Of a DNA stretch of 64,000 nucleotides, positions 12,911-24,929 are shown piece by piece (position 1 is the stretch's first letter; every line of letters begins with the position of its first letter). This DNA comes from Paragyromitra xinjiangensis (Eukaryota > Ascomycota > Pezizomycetes > Pezizales > Discinaceae): positions 1,191,001-1,255,000 of the forward strand of contig JBCAMK010000004.1 of the NCBI GenBank assembly GCA_038503065.1, written 5' to 3'. The notes under the pieces were generated by a model. The model had not been told where the DNA came from and did not search any database. It saw only the letters and a list, made by a program, of their open reading frames with translations. The translations under genes and the position numbers were made by a program.

Positions 12911-14679
12911 CTAGGCTTCCCCAAGGACATTTATTTTCCACCAGTCCTCCCATTCAATCACTTTCCTCCCCGTCCTCGCTTCCTCGGCCCAAAACACAGC
13001 AGCATGACTCCTTAAAACCTCTTCTGGGGTTACTTTAATGATCTCTTTCTGCGCATTCTCTACGGTCCAATCTTCATTCTTAACTTTATCAATTGCATCT
13101 ACGAATGCCCTGGCAAGCCCCGCATCTCCCCCGCCGTGGCCACTTGTAAAATCAACTTCAGGCTTCCAAACCGTTGTCTTATCCGTCTTGAAATCGTAGA
13201 CCTTGATTGTATTGCTGTCTGCTTGCAATTCTCCTTGTGTGCCGTAAATCCTAGTAAAGCGTTCACAAATCTTCTCGGAAAAGGCGATCATGGTCAAAGT
13301 CGCCGTCTTCGCCCCTCGGCCCTCTGTCGTTAACTCCCCGGAGCCAGATTGAGCCGGCAAAAAGTCGTCCTCCCAGGTCATGGTGACGACTTGGTTATCG
13401 ACAACATCATTGCCTGCTTCGTAGACGCATCTCCCATAGAAACCCTTTTGTTGGCCATTCTCGTCTAGCTGCTCCTCATCCTTGCTATAATCTCTCTTGA
13501 GACAATCCGCCAGCAACGCTTCTGCAGCCTTGAGATTTGGCGTCTCTTCAATTTCGGGCGCCACGATTTTTACCGGCCATCCCGTGTTTCCGCGCTGGAG
13601 ATTTCTTTCGTTATAGATTTCTTTTGCTGAGAAGATACAGTCTGGTTCAGCGGGGCATGAGAAACAGTTGGTCGCAGCCCCGGCCTTTGCCGGTTTCCGT
13701 GAGGGTCTGAAATGAACAAGCGAGCCGGAAGAAGAAACAGTGGTTGGGAGATGAGCAATAGAGGTAGTTGATGGTGAACAGAGAAGCCAAAGAAGTAGAT
13801 CAATATCATGACAACATTTAGTTAGAAGTGAAGGTGCAGAGGTAGACGTTTTACGCCAGTTTCCACTACAGCACAAATCCGAGTGTTAATGGCCGCCTTT
13901 AACTGGAGGAAAGTGATAGGGTTTGATTACCGAACATAGCTATGTGAAAAATGCCACCACCCTACAGGTTCTGTATGATTGACATTCACAACCTCTCCAA
14001 TAACTTTGTCGTCACAAACTAGCTTGCGAAGCAACATGTTATGTGGGGAATACCGCAAAACGTGACCAATAGCGAGCAGAACCGGTGGAAGTGATGGTGA
14101 AGTGATCGTGTTGTGTATCTGGACGCATGAATCTAGCGTTATACTAAGCGGTTTTTCGCAGAGGATATGGACGCCTAATGGGCGAAAGGCTTCTACAATC
14201 TAGTTGCACTCTATTCTTAAGCTCCTGAATTTGAATGTAGCAGCTGAATGTGATATTCATACCTCGGCATGTGTTTCATCAAGTGTACAGATACAAATCC
14301 CATCGACTTCGCGTCTTATCTTCTCTCTAGCTTCATCATCTTTGATTATATCTGTCCATGATGAAAACACGAGCCCTCCCCCACGTGTATCAATTTTGTA
14401 TCTGGATACGAATGAATTTCGCTTGTACTCGATCGGCTCTGCAACGCCCACGACAGTGCCAATGGTAGACGAATGGATTGCACGGGCGTATGCCGAGCCG
14501 CGGGAACCAGCACCAATAACGAAGATTCGTGGACTGTTGGCCGGCTTATCAGAGCCACGGAGTGGGAGTACCTTGAAAGATGAGGAAGAAGAGGGGATTT
14601 CGGTTTGCTTATCGGAGCCACCGGATGGGGCTTCGGAAGCAGTGGGTTTATTAAGCATTTTCCGGATGATGGAAGACAT
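12911..14679 (-). CDS. Gfo/Idh/MocA-family NAD(P) oxidoreductase
   Basis: Exons 14679-14263, 14199-13931 and 13865-12911 give 546 residues. The Rossmann motif GAGSRG is at residues 56-61, and the family signature EKP at 154-156 (GVHILCEKPLS). The second exon join recreates GNWRKTSTSAPSLLTKCCHDIDLLLW, the typical substrate-side helix with a conserved CHDID. Members oxidise or reduce sugars, inositols or related compounds with NAD(P). The C-terminal domain is longer than in the shortest members and includes a Cys-containing segment (CFSCPAEPDC) seen in some fungal relatives. The first 50 residues are Ser-rich and possibly disordered. An in-frame upstream ATG at 14781 would add 34 residues; 14679 is chosen because the added part is poly-Gln-like and not conserved in type. 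Introns are 63 and 65 nt. Confidence 0.9.
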
Positions 14680-14781
14680 TTGATTTCCTGAGGTAAATGT
14701 TGAGGGAGCTATGTACTTATGTGGCAGTAGTATGTTATTTTGAGTCAGCTGCTGTTGTTGCAAGGCTGTGGAAACTATCAA

Positions 14782-15376
14782 GCGGCTGCCTAGTGCATCG
14801 GGCCTTTGTTACACAGATATTTACTCGAATGAGAACTTGGCAATTACCAATATCCCTGAAAGGGTAATGATTCCTCTACCAGGCTTCACGGCCCGAAAAT
14901 GTTACTTCACGATATGAGTGCAATGTCCGTCATGGGCGATATTCATAAGCTGTTAGCAAAGACTTGGGTCTCATGAAAATTTCCGAGTAGATAGGAACAT
15001 TGTAATAGTTCGTGATGTGGTCTGTAATCTGCAAGACACACTTGTGAATACGTCCCACCCTCGTTACACTACCTAGCGGGTTTAGATTGTCAATTTTTGT
15101 ATTAAAAGTATGTTGATACCCTTTGGCAGTTTTCGACACTTGCCGCATAAGTATCAGCTTAGCGAATGTGTGTAAGAATTAACATTATCATTTCCATCAT
15201 CTCGCGTTATTACTTAGTATTTTCCCCTGAGGCCAAAAAGATTGAGTGCATATTCCTTTGAGTAGCCTGGGAGGATATATCTTGCGGTTAGTTATATTTA
15301 TTTGCCTGCAGGATTATTCCTTTCACCATACCTAGACGATTTAAGTGGCTTCGATCCACGCCTAACAAAAGGGCTC
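14782..15376. other. Intergenic, upstream of the oxidoreductase
   Basis: This is the presumed promoter of the Gfo/Idh gene and the 3' flank of the uncharacterised minus-strand gene. No gene or repeat is recognised. Confidence 0.35.
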
Positions 15377-16540
15377 TCAGAAAAATCCCTTTTTCCTCAT
15401 TGCTTCATCCTGTGCCCTCCAGTATGCAGCCCCGGCACAAGAAACTCTATCCTGAATCGCACCATGGCCATCACTCAGATCCAGGAAATCAAAGCGGGCA
15501 AGCATGTCTGGTTCGGTTTCCTGGTCTCGGACGTCTGTTTCCGTGTCTGACCATTTGGACATGTGCATATCACGTGAAGACCATTCGTAGCGGTCTTTGG
15601 CATCCGACTGCACCTCTCGCTCATCGCTTATGGTACCTCCCGGGGAGTCTGGGTCCGTGGCCTGCCATCCCAGACCCCCTTTTTCTTGATTCATCTTGAT
15701 CACCTCCATCCATTCACGTTGTTCTTCCTCATCGAGTTCGTCACTAAATTCATCCGAGCCGCTGGACGACGCGTTGCTGAAATTGGAAGTGCTAACGTTC
15801 CCATCGAATATTGAAGACTCGGATAACCTTTCGAAGAAACTCTCAATGTCGACTGACAACTTGTTCGATGGAGTCGGAGATGAGTATGGAGATTCCTCAG
15901 AAGAAACAGAGTCGCGATATCTTCCCGAATACCTGTTACGAGACATGGACTTAATTAGTTGTCTTTGTTCCCTTTTAAGTTGTTCCTTTCGAGCTTCCTC
16001 TTTGACGGTGATCTTTTCCGCAGATATAAGCTCCTCCAGCTCCTCATTCATTATTTTCTCCACTTGTATATGGTCGTCTTCATCCTTCTCGCACTCGGCA
16101 TTCCAGTACCCTTGAGGCCATGAGAGAAGCCCAAGGTCAATTTTCTCTAGTTTTGCGTAGTGAAGGTATAAGGCTACGGCATATGAACTTGCTGGTATAG
16201 CTGAAATGGGGTTTTGGAGTAAAAACCGCTGGAGACGCTCATATCCGGTGAGGCGTTCCTTTGCCGTCCAGTCCCATGTAAGGGTTCGAGGAACGTAGTG
16301 AAGTTGATGGCATCTAGGAATCTTAGTGATAGGGCTAGTGGTTGGTTGACGAGTGAAGTCTAGTAGCCTGTTACAATCTTCAAATAGTTCTCTCGGACCG
16401 TCTGGCGGTGGATATGCAGAGTAGAAGTTCCAGGTAGGGTATCTCTGTACAGAATAGGAACTAGGTGGTTTAGGGCGCGCAGAGTGCTTCCAGGTTGTTG
16501 GTGAGTAGGTGGGGGAGCCGTACTCCGTGGTTGATAGCAT
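15377..16540 (-). CDS. Uncharacterised acidic protein, single exon
   Basis: An uninterrupted frame of 387 residues from the ATG at 16540 (an alternative in-frame start at 16576 adds 12). I do not recognise the family. The N-terminal half has an ordered look with aromatic residues (LTWDWTAKERLTGYERLQRFLL and SYAVALYLHYAKLEKIDLGLLSW). The middle (about residues 160-210) is a charged, probably coiled-coil segment. A Ser-rich region follows, with SDEFSDELDEEEQREW, and the C-terminus is AYWRAQDEAMRKKGFF. No signal peptide or membrane helix is visible. The length of the open frame, the typical charged and Ser-rich composition and the absence of any competing frame support a real gene; the function is unknown. 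Confidence 0.7.
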   Translation of the reverse strand: MLSTTEYGSPTYSPTTWKHSARPKPPSSYSVQRYPTWNFYSAYPPPDGPRELFEDCNRLLDFTRQPTTSPITKIPRCHQLHYVPRTLTWDWTAKERLTGYERLQRFLLQNPISAIPASSYAVALYLHYAKLEKIDLGLLSWPQGYWNAECEKDEDDHIQVEKIMNEELEELISAEKITVKEEARKEQLKREQRQLIKSMSRNRYSGRYRDSVSSEESPYSSPTPSNKLSVDIESFFERLSESSIFDGNVSTSNFSNASSSGSDEFSDELDEEEQREWMEVIKMNQEKGGLGWQATDPDSPGGTISDEREVQSDAKDRYEWSSRDMHMSKWSDTETDVRDQETEPDMLARFDFLDLSDGHGAIQDRVSCAGAAYWRAQDEAMRKKGFF

Positions 16541-17022
16541 TTTGGAACGTTTGCACCAAGGTAACTCTTGAGACAAACGGACGAACGAACAGTTAGCTCT
16601 TTTGTTTCTGAGGGGTGATGGGAGATTGCCCGAAGTGGTGGTTCTCTATTCTTTCTGGCCCTATGCCCCAAGGGCTTCTTGGGAGCCCTAGAAACACTGG
16701 GCGCTGTACGGTGACGCTAGTCCAGGATTGTGGGAGGCTTGCTATTTGCATGTAGTCTAGATGGCTCACCACCACCTTAAGACTTCCAGATTTGATAAAC
16801 CTACCCTGTCACAATCCCAACTCTTGGGGGGAACCTGGCTAAGAGAGCTAAGAAACCAATGACGAGTCGACAGCCTAGTTAATACATATATACATGTAGC
16901 TTCTGAGGTGGGACATCTCTTGCTTCCTAGCTACAGCACATCCTAGAGACGAACCTGATTTGCAGTGCTACTCGTTGATCAGCTCTGCACGATGTTAAAC
17001 ATTGGCGTTGCCCTAGCAACGA

Positions 17023-17626
17023 AAGCCATACATATAGATGTTCCGGCCCGTATGTCATTAAACCCCGTTTGTAAATAGGCCAGCCAGTACACAAATAGGC
17101 CAGCCAGTTTACAAATGGAGCAACTTTGGAGATGGGCTGGCCCATCTCCAAAGTGCCACTAGTGGATGGCCCATATACAAAGTGTTTTTGTGTGTGTGGG
17201 CTCGCTTAGATGTGACTGTGCCAACATGAGGCTTCAAGATCTTGAAGCCAGCATCAATTCACAGCCAGAAAATCTTATTGCTAAGGTCAGTTAAATTAAA
17301 TCTAGAAATCTTGCACTAAAGCCATTCATCATAAAAACTTTCATATACCTCTAGCTATAATTTCGCTGATATAAAATAATAATATTAAAATAAAGGAGAA
17401 TCATAGCTAGTTAGATTTATTGAGTATTATAGGTGTAAAAAAAGAGAAGGGTTGTGACGGTTTTCAGATATGGCCTTTGGATATGGGCCAGGTTTAGATC
17501 ACTCTTTGAAGGTGGGCCAGCCCATCTACAAAGTTGCTCTATTTGTAAATGGGCTAACCCATTTGTAAAGCATGCCGGCCACTTTGTAAACGGACATCCA
17601 TGGTAAACGGGCCAGAACATAGATAT
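17023..17626. mobile_element. Foldback (long inverted repeat) element
   Basis: The arms at about 17023-17190 and 17470-17626 are imperfect inverted copies (each about 150 bp) around a non-coding AT-rich centre. Shared blocks include TGTTCYGGCCCG at the outer end, GAGCAACTTTGKAGATGGGC, and GGCCCATATMCAAAG at the inner end. Both arms are built from repeats of a module like TTTACAAATRGGCYAGCC. The left arm also carries a perfect 15-bp palindrome arm (17123-17154). There is no coding capacity, so it is a foldback or MITE-type non-autonomous element. The ends and any target duplication were not resolved. Confidence 0.7.
17123..17154. repeat. Perfect 32-bp palindrome with 2-nt centre
   Basis: ACTTTGGAGATGGGC at 17123-17137 is followed by TG and its exact reverse complement at 17140-17154. 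It lies within the left arm of the foldback element. Confidence 0.9.
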
Positions 17627-17925
17627 TGCCAGCCTTGTGGGCTACTTCGCACCAGAGGTGCGCAGCAGCCCACAGTATGGTGGGGCTGCATGTGGATATC
17701 AACCACCTGACCAAGCCCGACACTATATCTTACATATAACTCTCATGCTATCATCTTCCACTGCAGATAGTGCCTGTAGCGGGAGCTACGACCCCCCCCT
17801 TCACAGGATTCAAATGGATTAATGCTTTTCTAGATATATTCAGATATATTCTTCTGATATACATAGGCAGTGATACATCCCCAGGATGTGCACCGGTGCA
17901 AGCACTTTTTTACGCGAGAAATAAT

Positions 17926-19025
17926 TTACTCATCATCACCAAAGAAAACCTTAACCGGTAACCAGGAATCTCCACAAACTTTAAAACGATCTTTCAGGTT
18001 ACTCAGCTTCTCAACATCCTCTTTATCCAAATCCCATCCGTCCAGGTCAAAGTTGGCCTCAATTCTATCCTTGTTGACAGATTTTGGAATGACCGACCAG
18101 CCATTCTGCAATCCCCAGTTCAAGAGAACCTGTGATGAGGTCTTTCCTGATTTCTTAACAATCTCCTGCAAAACGGGGTCCTTATGAAGAGGAGAATTTG
18201 TGGAGCCGAGGCATGAGTACCCGGTTGTGTGGATACCCTTGGAGGTGTTGTAGGCAACGAGTTTCGGTGAAGGGTTGTTGGGGTGAAGCTCGATCTGGTT
18301 AACAGCAGGGACGGTGGTAGTAGTGGGAGCGTTTAAGAGGATCTCGAGGTTCTTGATTCCAAAGTTGGAGACGCCAATGTTCTTTACTCGACCAGAAGCA
18401 GGGAGTTTCTGCATTTCAGCCCTTCATTGTTTTTTTTGTCAGCACCCCACTGATGGATATTGTCAACAATAAAAGCCGATTAGCATACCAAGTCTTGACA
18501 AAGTCCCAGTCTGGGTAATGTTTCTTCAAATTATCGGCATCTGTTGATGATGGCCAGTGCATGAGATAAAGATCAACATAGTCAACGCCGAGAGACTCCA
18601 GAGATGATTTAATTCCCTCTTCGACATGTTTATGCCAAGTGTTGTCGAGCTTTGTGGTGATCCAGATTTCCTCACGAGGAACGCCGGAGGCCTTGATACC
18701 TTCGCCAACCTCAGCTTCGTTACCGTATGCAAGAGCACTGCCTTGGAGTTAGCGAAAGCTTCATAAAATTCCAACACCTGGGGGAATTCGGCGAATTGAG
18801 GTATGAAACTTACGTATCGATATGGCGGTATCCAGCTCGGAGAGCAGCCTCGACGGCATTTTTGACCTCGTTTGGCCCGGATTGCCAAGTTCCTAGGCCA
18901 ACAAGGGGGATCTTGTCGCCGGTATTGAGGGTGGCAGTCTTCCTATAAAGCAATTCAAAATATCAGCAACTTGTCTCCAAAGATCATGAGAAGTTAAGCA
19001 TTACTAACTTAGTCCATTCAGTCAT
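17926..19025 (-). CDS. Aldo-keto reductase, 4 exons
   Basis: Exons 19025-19009, 18942-18814, 18737-18489 and 18421-17926 give 296 residues, all phases consistent. The protein is a standard AKR TIM barrel: family signature [18 protein letters not shown], and a complete catalytic tetrad of Asp47, Tyr52, Lys77 and His108 (LYLMHWP). The coenzyme-binding segment includes [15 protein letters not shown]. AKRs reduce aldehydes and ketones using NADPH, in the cytosol. The first exon is only 17 nt (MTEWT plus two bases of the next codon). Introns are 66, 76 and 67 nt. The length is normal for fungal members (about 290-320). The natural substrate cannot be read from the sequence. It is transcribed towards the foldback element, 299 bp away. 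Confidence 0.92.
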
Positions 19026-20479
19026 TGTTACGTAAGTTCTGGTATTGGAAGAAAATCCGAGTTTTGGAAGCGCAAAAGATGTTGATGCAAACAAACGACG
19101 AAACATCAGTCGGAGGTCTTTATAAATAATCAATCCGTGGGGGGGTCTCAATTAGTGTAAAGATACCTAATTAACAGTGAACCAGCTACCGGGATCTATA
19201 TGCGTAATGGATGAGCATCACGACGGAGGGGTAACCGGGTAAAAGTTCGGTAAAAGATACTCTAGTTTCTGGGGCAAGCCCCGCGCGCAGAGATGTCCGG
19301 TCATCGTGAACTTCCAGAAAGTGTCACTGCTAACTAACTATCCCATCTGAAACGGATTAGCTGCATAGGCAAGGTTCCGGCTCCAGGATTCCATGGGTCG
19401 GTTTGCGGGGCTATGACGCAATGTCAAAAATACGACTTCAGCCTGAAGGGTATACTCTAACGTGGAAAGCTACATGTAGTTCCGGCCCGCTGGAAATCTA
19501 TGAGATCGCAAACAAGTTCTCAAGTTACGCGATTGTTTAGCGTATCTCGCAATTAATTCTGTTTCCAGCATAATTCTCCGAAATCTTGGCATATACTTGC
19601 TTTATTAATTCGACTACTCTAAAGAATCATCTAGAAACCCGCTAAAGAAGCTTTGCGAGACCTTAAGTGCATAGCTCTGAATCTGCTTCATAGGAACAGC
19701 TATTGAAAGTAATGATTTCCTTTAATTAAAAGGAGCTGCGGCCCGACTACTCCATGAGCGATATACCAGTCGTTACCATCAAGTTATAGCTGGAAGAAGG
19801 GCGTATCAAGTCCGCGGGGGTAATCGGGTCTGCCTAGACTGCAGAGATTCTTTGAGCATATTAGTGCATGGTAATTTTCATCCAATAAGTACTAGGTTGA
19901 TCTGACGGCATGTAGACACCACTTAAGAGGGCCTCGATCAGGTAGTTCCGCGGGTTACATTTGAGCTAGATCAGCTTTCAGGTAATTAGGTTGAAAATGG
20001 CACCGAATCGGTTACTTTTATTAATCTACCAAAAGAATAACAGTATAGTACCGAGGGGAGCTTCAGTCGTCCGTTCAATAACACAAGTCAGGACAGGAGC
20101 TCCGCGGCAAAAAGCGCATCCCTCGGATACTGGGAGATAAAATAGATTTTGATGGCGTATTGAATTCATGAAGTACTTTTGCGAACACCCATGATTTGTT
20201 TAAGGTATTAAAGCAAGGGCGATTTTACGGAACTGGATTTGCAAGATATTGACCCATAATAAAGTGCTCCAAACCACCAACTCCCGATGAAACTCCCAGC
20301 CATGTTTGCTGTTTGATCAATTGTGCGGACTTCATGATTGGCCTCAAACACTGGGCCTTAATCGATGAGCCGGTTAGCTAGAAAATGTAACCACCCAAGG
20401 AAGTGGGATTTGAGCAAAAAATATTCCCCAGAAGTGAACTGCTAGTTCTAACCTCTGAGGGCAAATAAAATCGGTGTTA
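19026..20479. other. Intergenic, no gene recognised
   Basis: The proximal part (19026-19200) is the presumed promoter of the aldo-keto reductase. The remainder holds no recognised gene. One TACATGTA palindrome lies at 19471-19478. Confidence 0.4.
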
Positions 20480-21368
20480 GTAGCGATGGCCATGCACCTG
20501 CGGCGTAAAACCCCGTGCAACGCTAATGGTCACATAGATATCAATTAAAAAGGGGGAAGAAGAACAACCATGGCCTAGCTGTTTGAATGCCTCTTGGATA
20601 AAAGCCTTGGCTAATCCGTTATCGACCTTGTAACGCAACGGTTTAAAGCACCGGCAGCGAGCCATATATTATCAATTAGTATCAAATCTATTCGTAGTGA
20701 CCTCCTCACCTGTTTGCACCAACTCATAAGGTCTTTCAAGTTTGCGAGCAATCGCATGCTCAAGATATAGGACACCCTTTGTATACGCATGGTGCACCCC
20801 TTTATCGCACACCAAGTATGTATCGATATAGTTCGTCGGTATTCCATCCATTAACGGCAGTATAGAGATTCGTAGTGAAATCGGGACTATTAGTGCCAAG
20901 AGAGACTATAATATGAATTTTCCCAGTAACAGGGTCACGGAAGAACTCGGAAGCCCATGTATGGGTTATGGAGGCGTTTGTGATCTGAATCGTGGTGTGA
21001 TACGTCTAGTTGAGAAGGTTGATTGAAGGTATTATACCAAAGTTCCCGGAATTCCATGCATCTGTGTAAGTGACATAATATGTCCCGTTGGAGCGAATTA
21101 CGGAGGAGTCACGTAATAGGCCGGTTGGGTTATCTATGCGTAGTTGGCCACGAAAAAGAAGAACGGAAACGATAGGTAAGGTATAGATAAGGGGGGAACA
21201 TACATATGCTGGACCTTCCACCAAATCCCAAGAGGTAGTATTAGGTGAACTCCATACCCATAGTTGGGCCTCACTGGCCATGGTGAAAGTCGCCCATATA
21301 TACTTCGCTAATGAAGCAATCTGGAAGAAGAAGCTAGATACGATAGTGAAAAGGTAAAGATACTTCAT
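20480..21368 (-). pseudogene. Decayed GH43-like glycosidase
   Basis: The minus strand begins with a signal-peptide-like MKYLYLFTIVSSFFFQIASL. It continues with pieces typical of secreted five-bladed beta-propeller arabinofuranosidase/xylosidase-type enzymes (GH43 clan): QLWVWSSPNTTSWDLVEG, LRDSSVIRSNGTYYVTYTDAW, ASEFFRDPVTGKIHIIVSL, then in another frame GIPTNYIDTYLVCDKGVHHAYTKG, and further downstream KVDNGLAKAF. An in-frame TAG at 21006-21008 stands where the pattern INLLN*TYHTT implies Trp. The frame then shifts near 20850, apparently with a small loss, and further stops follow. Family Pro residues appear as Ser (LRDSS, WASEFF). These breaks cannot be explained by introns. Assignment to GH43 rather than a related propeller family is likely but not certain. 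Confidence 0.7.
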
Positions 21369-24300
21369 CTTAAGAAATTTTTTTCATATCAGCCTATCCG
21401 AGGCTCGTCTAAATTTTGAAGCACCAGATAGGATTAACTAAGGTAGTATTTATACCCCTAGACCTCGCAGGTTGAGATAGCTTTCTGCATCAAAGTGCGG
21501 GTCAAGTTCACTCATCCATCCAGGGTGATCGTTACATCGAGCTCAAGCTAATGGTGAGCGCCCGTAGGCTATGTCAACTCGGCGTATCAGCCGGGCATCT
21601 ACTATTGCTGCTTGCGCAGGGAACAATAAGGCCATGTCAATTGAGAGGAACTGCCTGTCCTGTTAGCCGATGAAGACATGCTCATACCCTAAATATTAAC
21701 TTCCAAATAAAAATTGTTTCTTGGTGTCCACGGTAAGGAGCTGTGAACGTAGAGCTCGACTCCATACGTCTACTAATTGTAAATAACAAAACAACATTTT
21801 GCACTCCGGAATTCGAACGATATTAATCACACAAATACCATCACGACCAGTCCTTTAGTTTCCTCTGAAGAGGCATGTAGGAACAGGAACGAACCTAATT
21901 GCCATCGTACTCCCAATACCTATGTGATGTTCTGCTAAAAGAACCCGTCGTCAAACATCCACCCACATCATCCTTGTAACCATCTCCGGACACCGACCGG
22001 CCAGACAGAATTGGGATAGGTTTTCATGTATTGATCAACTAGTGAAAACACCCCTCGGGAACAAACGACCAGAGAGGCCTGAAGCACCGACCATAGCCGC
22101 GCCCGACGTAAAGGCCGTTGGCCGGTAAACGACCTTCTGTTGATTTGCTAATGATATTATCAAGCCCTAGCCCCGCTACCATGGAGAGGGGGGATAACTG
22201 TATCTTAGTACCTGGCTTTCTTAGGAGCTATGAATTAAGCCTGAAATCAGTAAGATATCGGGGTTAAATAACGACATCGATCGATCGAGGGAACCTAGGG
22301 AATCTTATGGTATGCCAGCGTCAAAGTGTTGCTCCAGCTGCAGATATTTCTCATCGCTAAGACCATCCCCAAACAAGGTAGCTGTGCACGAACAATCCTA
22401 CGGCAGCAGAATAGTTGAAACCGCCCATATAGTAACGGTCTTTAAGTAGGCCAGACCGTAACTACACAAGATCGATACACCTCTAAGTGAAAACGATCGT
22501 TGAAGGGGCCCTTCGAAACGAGCAAGCCTAAGAACATAAACGGGACAAGCAGGGAACCGCTATCATCTCCGTACTAATGATCTAGACAAGCTACTTAATT
22601 GTAAATTCGCCAAGAAAGTTTCACTAATAGTTCTTCCCAGTATGCATCTCACAAGACGCCGGCTACATATTCTTACCTAAGATTAAAGTCGAGTGATGTG
22701 ATTATCGACATCTCGCCCATGATAGGTTCTGCAGCTGACGAAGAACGTGACCCATTAAAAGCCTGTGTGACATTATATCTACATGTGTAGTCAGGTAGGA
22801 GTAGATAGGGTGATTCTGCATTAGACCTACCACAGCCGCATCTACTTTTGTGCCTGCCCCATCCCAATATTTGAATAGGATACCCTATTCCATCGATCAA
22901 GTAACTTCCCGTCACGAGACCATTCTACTTCCTAACCGCTCCACACTTACAGCTGCTAGATTTGTAGTCCTTTCTTCTCGTCATAATATGCTTTCGTGTC
23001 GTGTACGTGAAGGACTTTTTGCTGTTTGGAGCTAGTGACTAGTTTGCTTCTATATATATTCTGTTTCTCAACGTCTTCTCTTGTACGATCAAGCAACTTA
23101 CAATACATACTATCGTATCACGTTTCAGCACTTCTAGCTGCTTAGACAAACGGTAATGTTACTACCATAATTCCTCGTATTTTCACAGGAACTATAGCTT
23201 TCTTAGATTTTGTTTCCCTAAGTGTTAGTACTACCCACATGCATAGACCAATGGAAATATCCACATTATTTCACTTCAAAGACATTCACTCACTCTAAAG
23301 AAAGACATTTATGACCTCCCTCTATTAGTAGAGGCAGAATCATAGTAAGTTCAAATCAATATTTCTTGGGGCCTCATTAAATCCATGATATATCACTCGA
23401 TGCAAGCTTGTACTACACTTGGCTTCTAAGGAAACAGTTTCCCACCTAGCCGAATGTCCGAAACTCATGTATTTTTCAGATAGCGCTAGTAAGATGATCA
23501 CGCATACATGTAGTCATGAATACAAAATTAAAAAGGAAACCACCACCTTGTCCTGGAGTGTTCTTGGCATTTACCAGAAGCTACCGCTTCGTGAAATAAA
23601 CAGGCGCTGCAAAATGATACACTTATAGGGCACGAGCGTCATAGAATCTCTTAGGCGACTTTTCGATGCGTTAGTCGGTAGATTCCTGTGAGTCATCTAC
23701 GAACACCCCCAGTACCAACCGTTACGACCCTAGTTAGTAAACACTAGCAAGAAGACACTAACACATGTAGTCATACTCTTCAAACTGCAACGTTGTATCT
23801 TTGCTCTTTACGTTATAGCACAACTGCCCAGTACCCCTCGCGCCGCTCCGAATTTCAATCCGCCCAGGGATCTATACTAGAGCAGGAAGGAATGGGCAGT
23901 AGATCAGTGGGCCTTACGTTGCGATCTCAACCGCATTGGAACCACGAAATTCCGGAGCTTCATAACCTATAAGAAAGATTGTGATCAGAGGGTTGAATAA
24001 TATTACCTTGGAGATACAATCGACAAAATGTTCGTTGCCTCTCATCTGGTACAAAGTTTACATAAGAACCTAAGGTAGCCATTTCCTTAGCTCATCCTCC
24101 CTGGTATCGAAATCATGGACGCAGACGTCGGGGTACTAAACTTTTAAAAGCACTCTTAGTTATCATAGCCATGACTATAGTAGTTCAGTACAAGAACACG
24201 AGAAGTTAGTGGTTGCATATTTTCAGTCTAACCTACCTCCTCATAGTCGAGTACATGCAGGCATGTTATCGCTCAACCGACTAATGAAAATGATATGAGA

Positions 24301-24929
24301 TGCGAAGCGATCTAATAATAGAGAACCTTAGTGCACAACGAGGAGAATTGCATATGGCTGATAGTCAGTAACTCTCAAGGCGGGTCTGCTGCATAGATTG
24401 CATCTGGAAACAATCGTGTAACAAACCCAATGCCCGTCCCAGCAAATAAACATCGATATTCAAACATAGATCACAGCCATCTAATTGCTATATGCCGTCT
24501 ATTGTGATGCTTTAGGGATACCAGCTCAGCTCCACATGCCGCGCTTGTCACCCGATAAGTGTCCTGAGAGAAGGCGAAGAAAAAAGAAGCGCTGGCTACC
24601 GGTATACCCGGTTCCTGCTCGTTTCAGATAGAGTCCTGCAAACCGATTACTATCAGGAGATCGGCTGCATGGAGGCGCAGCGGCAATCAAAAGTGCGGGG
24701 CCTACTTTCTCCGTCGCGCAGACCAGGATTCCAGCAACTACCATTTCCGGAGAGGAATGAACTACCCACTAGTACATACAGAACGAGATGTGCAGAAGGT
24801 GTGAAGTCAAGGGAGATCCTAGTTAAGGTATCATGCGACATATGTTGTTTTATGCAACTACGGTATTCCAATCCAAACAAATTCTAACTGCCAGATACAC
24901 CTCATGTCTTCATGGAAAAAGCAAAAAAA
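21369..24929. other. Gene desert, no feature recognised
   Basis: About 3.5 kb with only short frames on both strands. No recognisable transposon protein motif, tRNA or long repeat was found. A TACATGTA palindrome occurs at 23505-23512. It may be decayed mobile DNA, but nothing in the sequence proves this. Confidence 0.4.

Noticed and set aside
13136..13333. Plus-strand frame over the oxidoreductase
   Set aside because: Shadow of the Gfo/Idh third exon.
11281..19025. Secondary-metabolite cluster formed by the oxygenase, Gfo/Idh oxidoreductase and aldo-keto reductase
   Set aside because: No polyketide, peptide or terpene synthase, no cluster regulator and no shared orientation; foldback DNA and an unrelated gene lie between.
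24520..24890. Overlapping short frames on both strands as a possible gene
   Set aside because: No motif, no consistent frame and no splice sites that join them.
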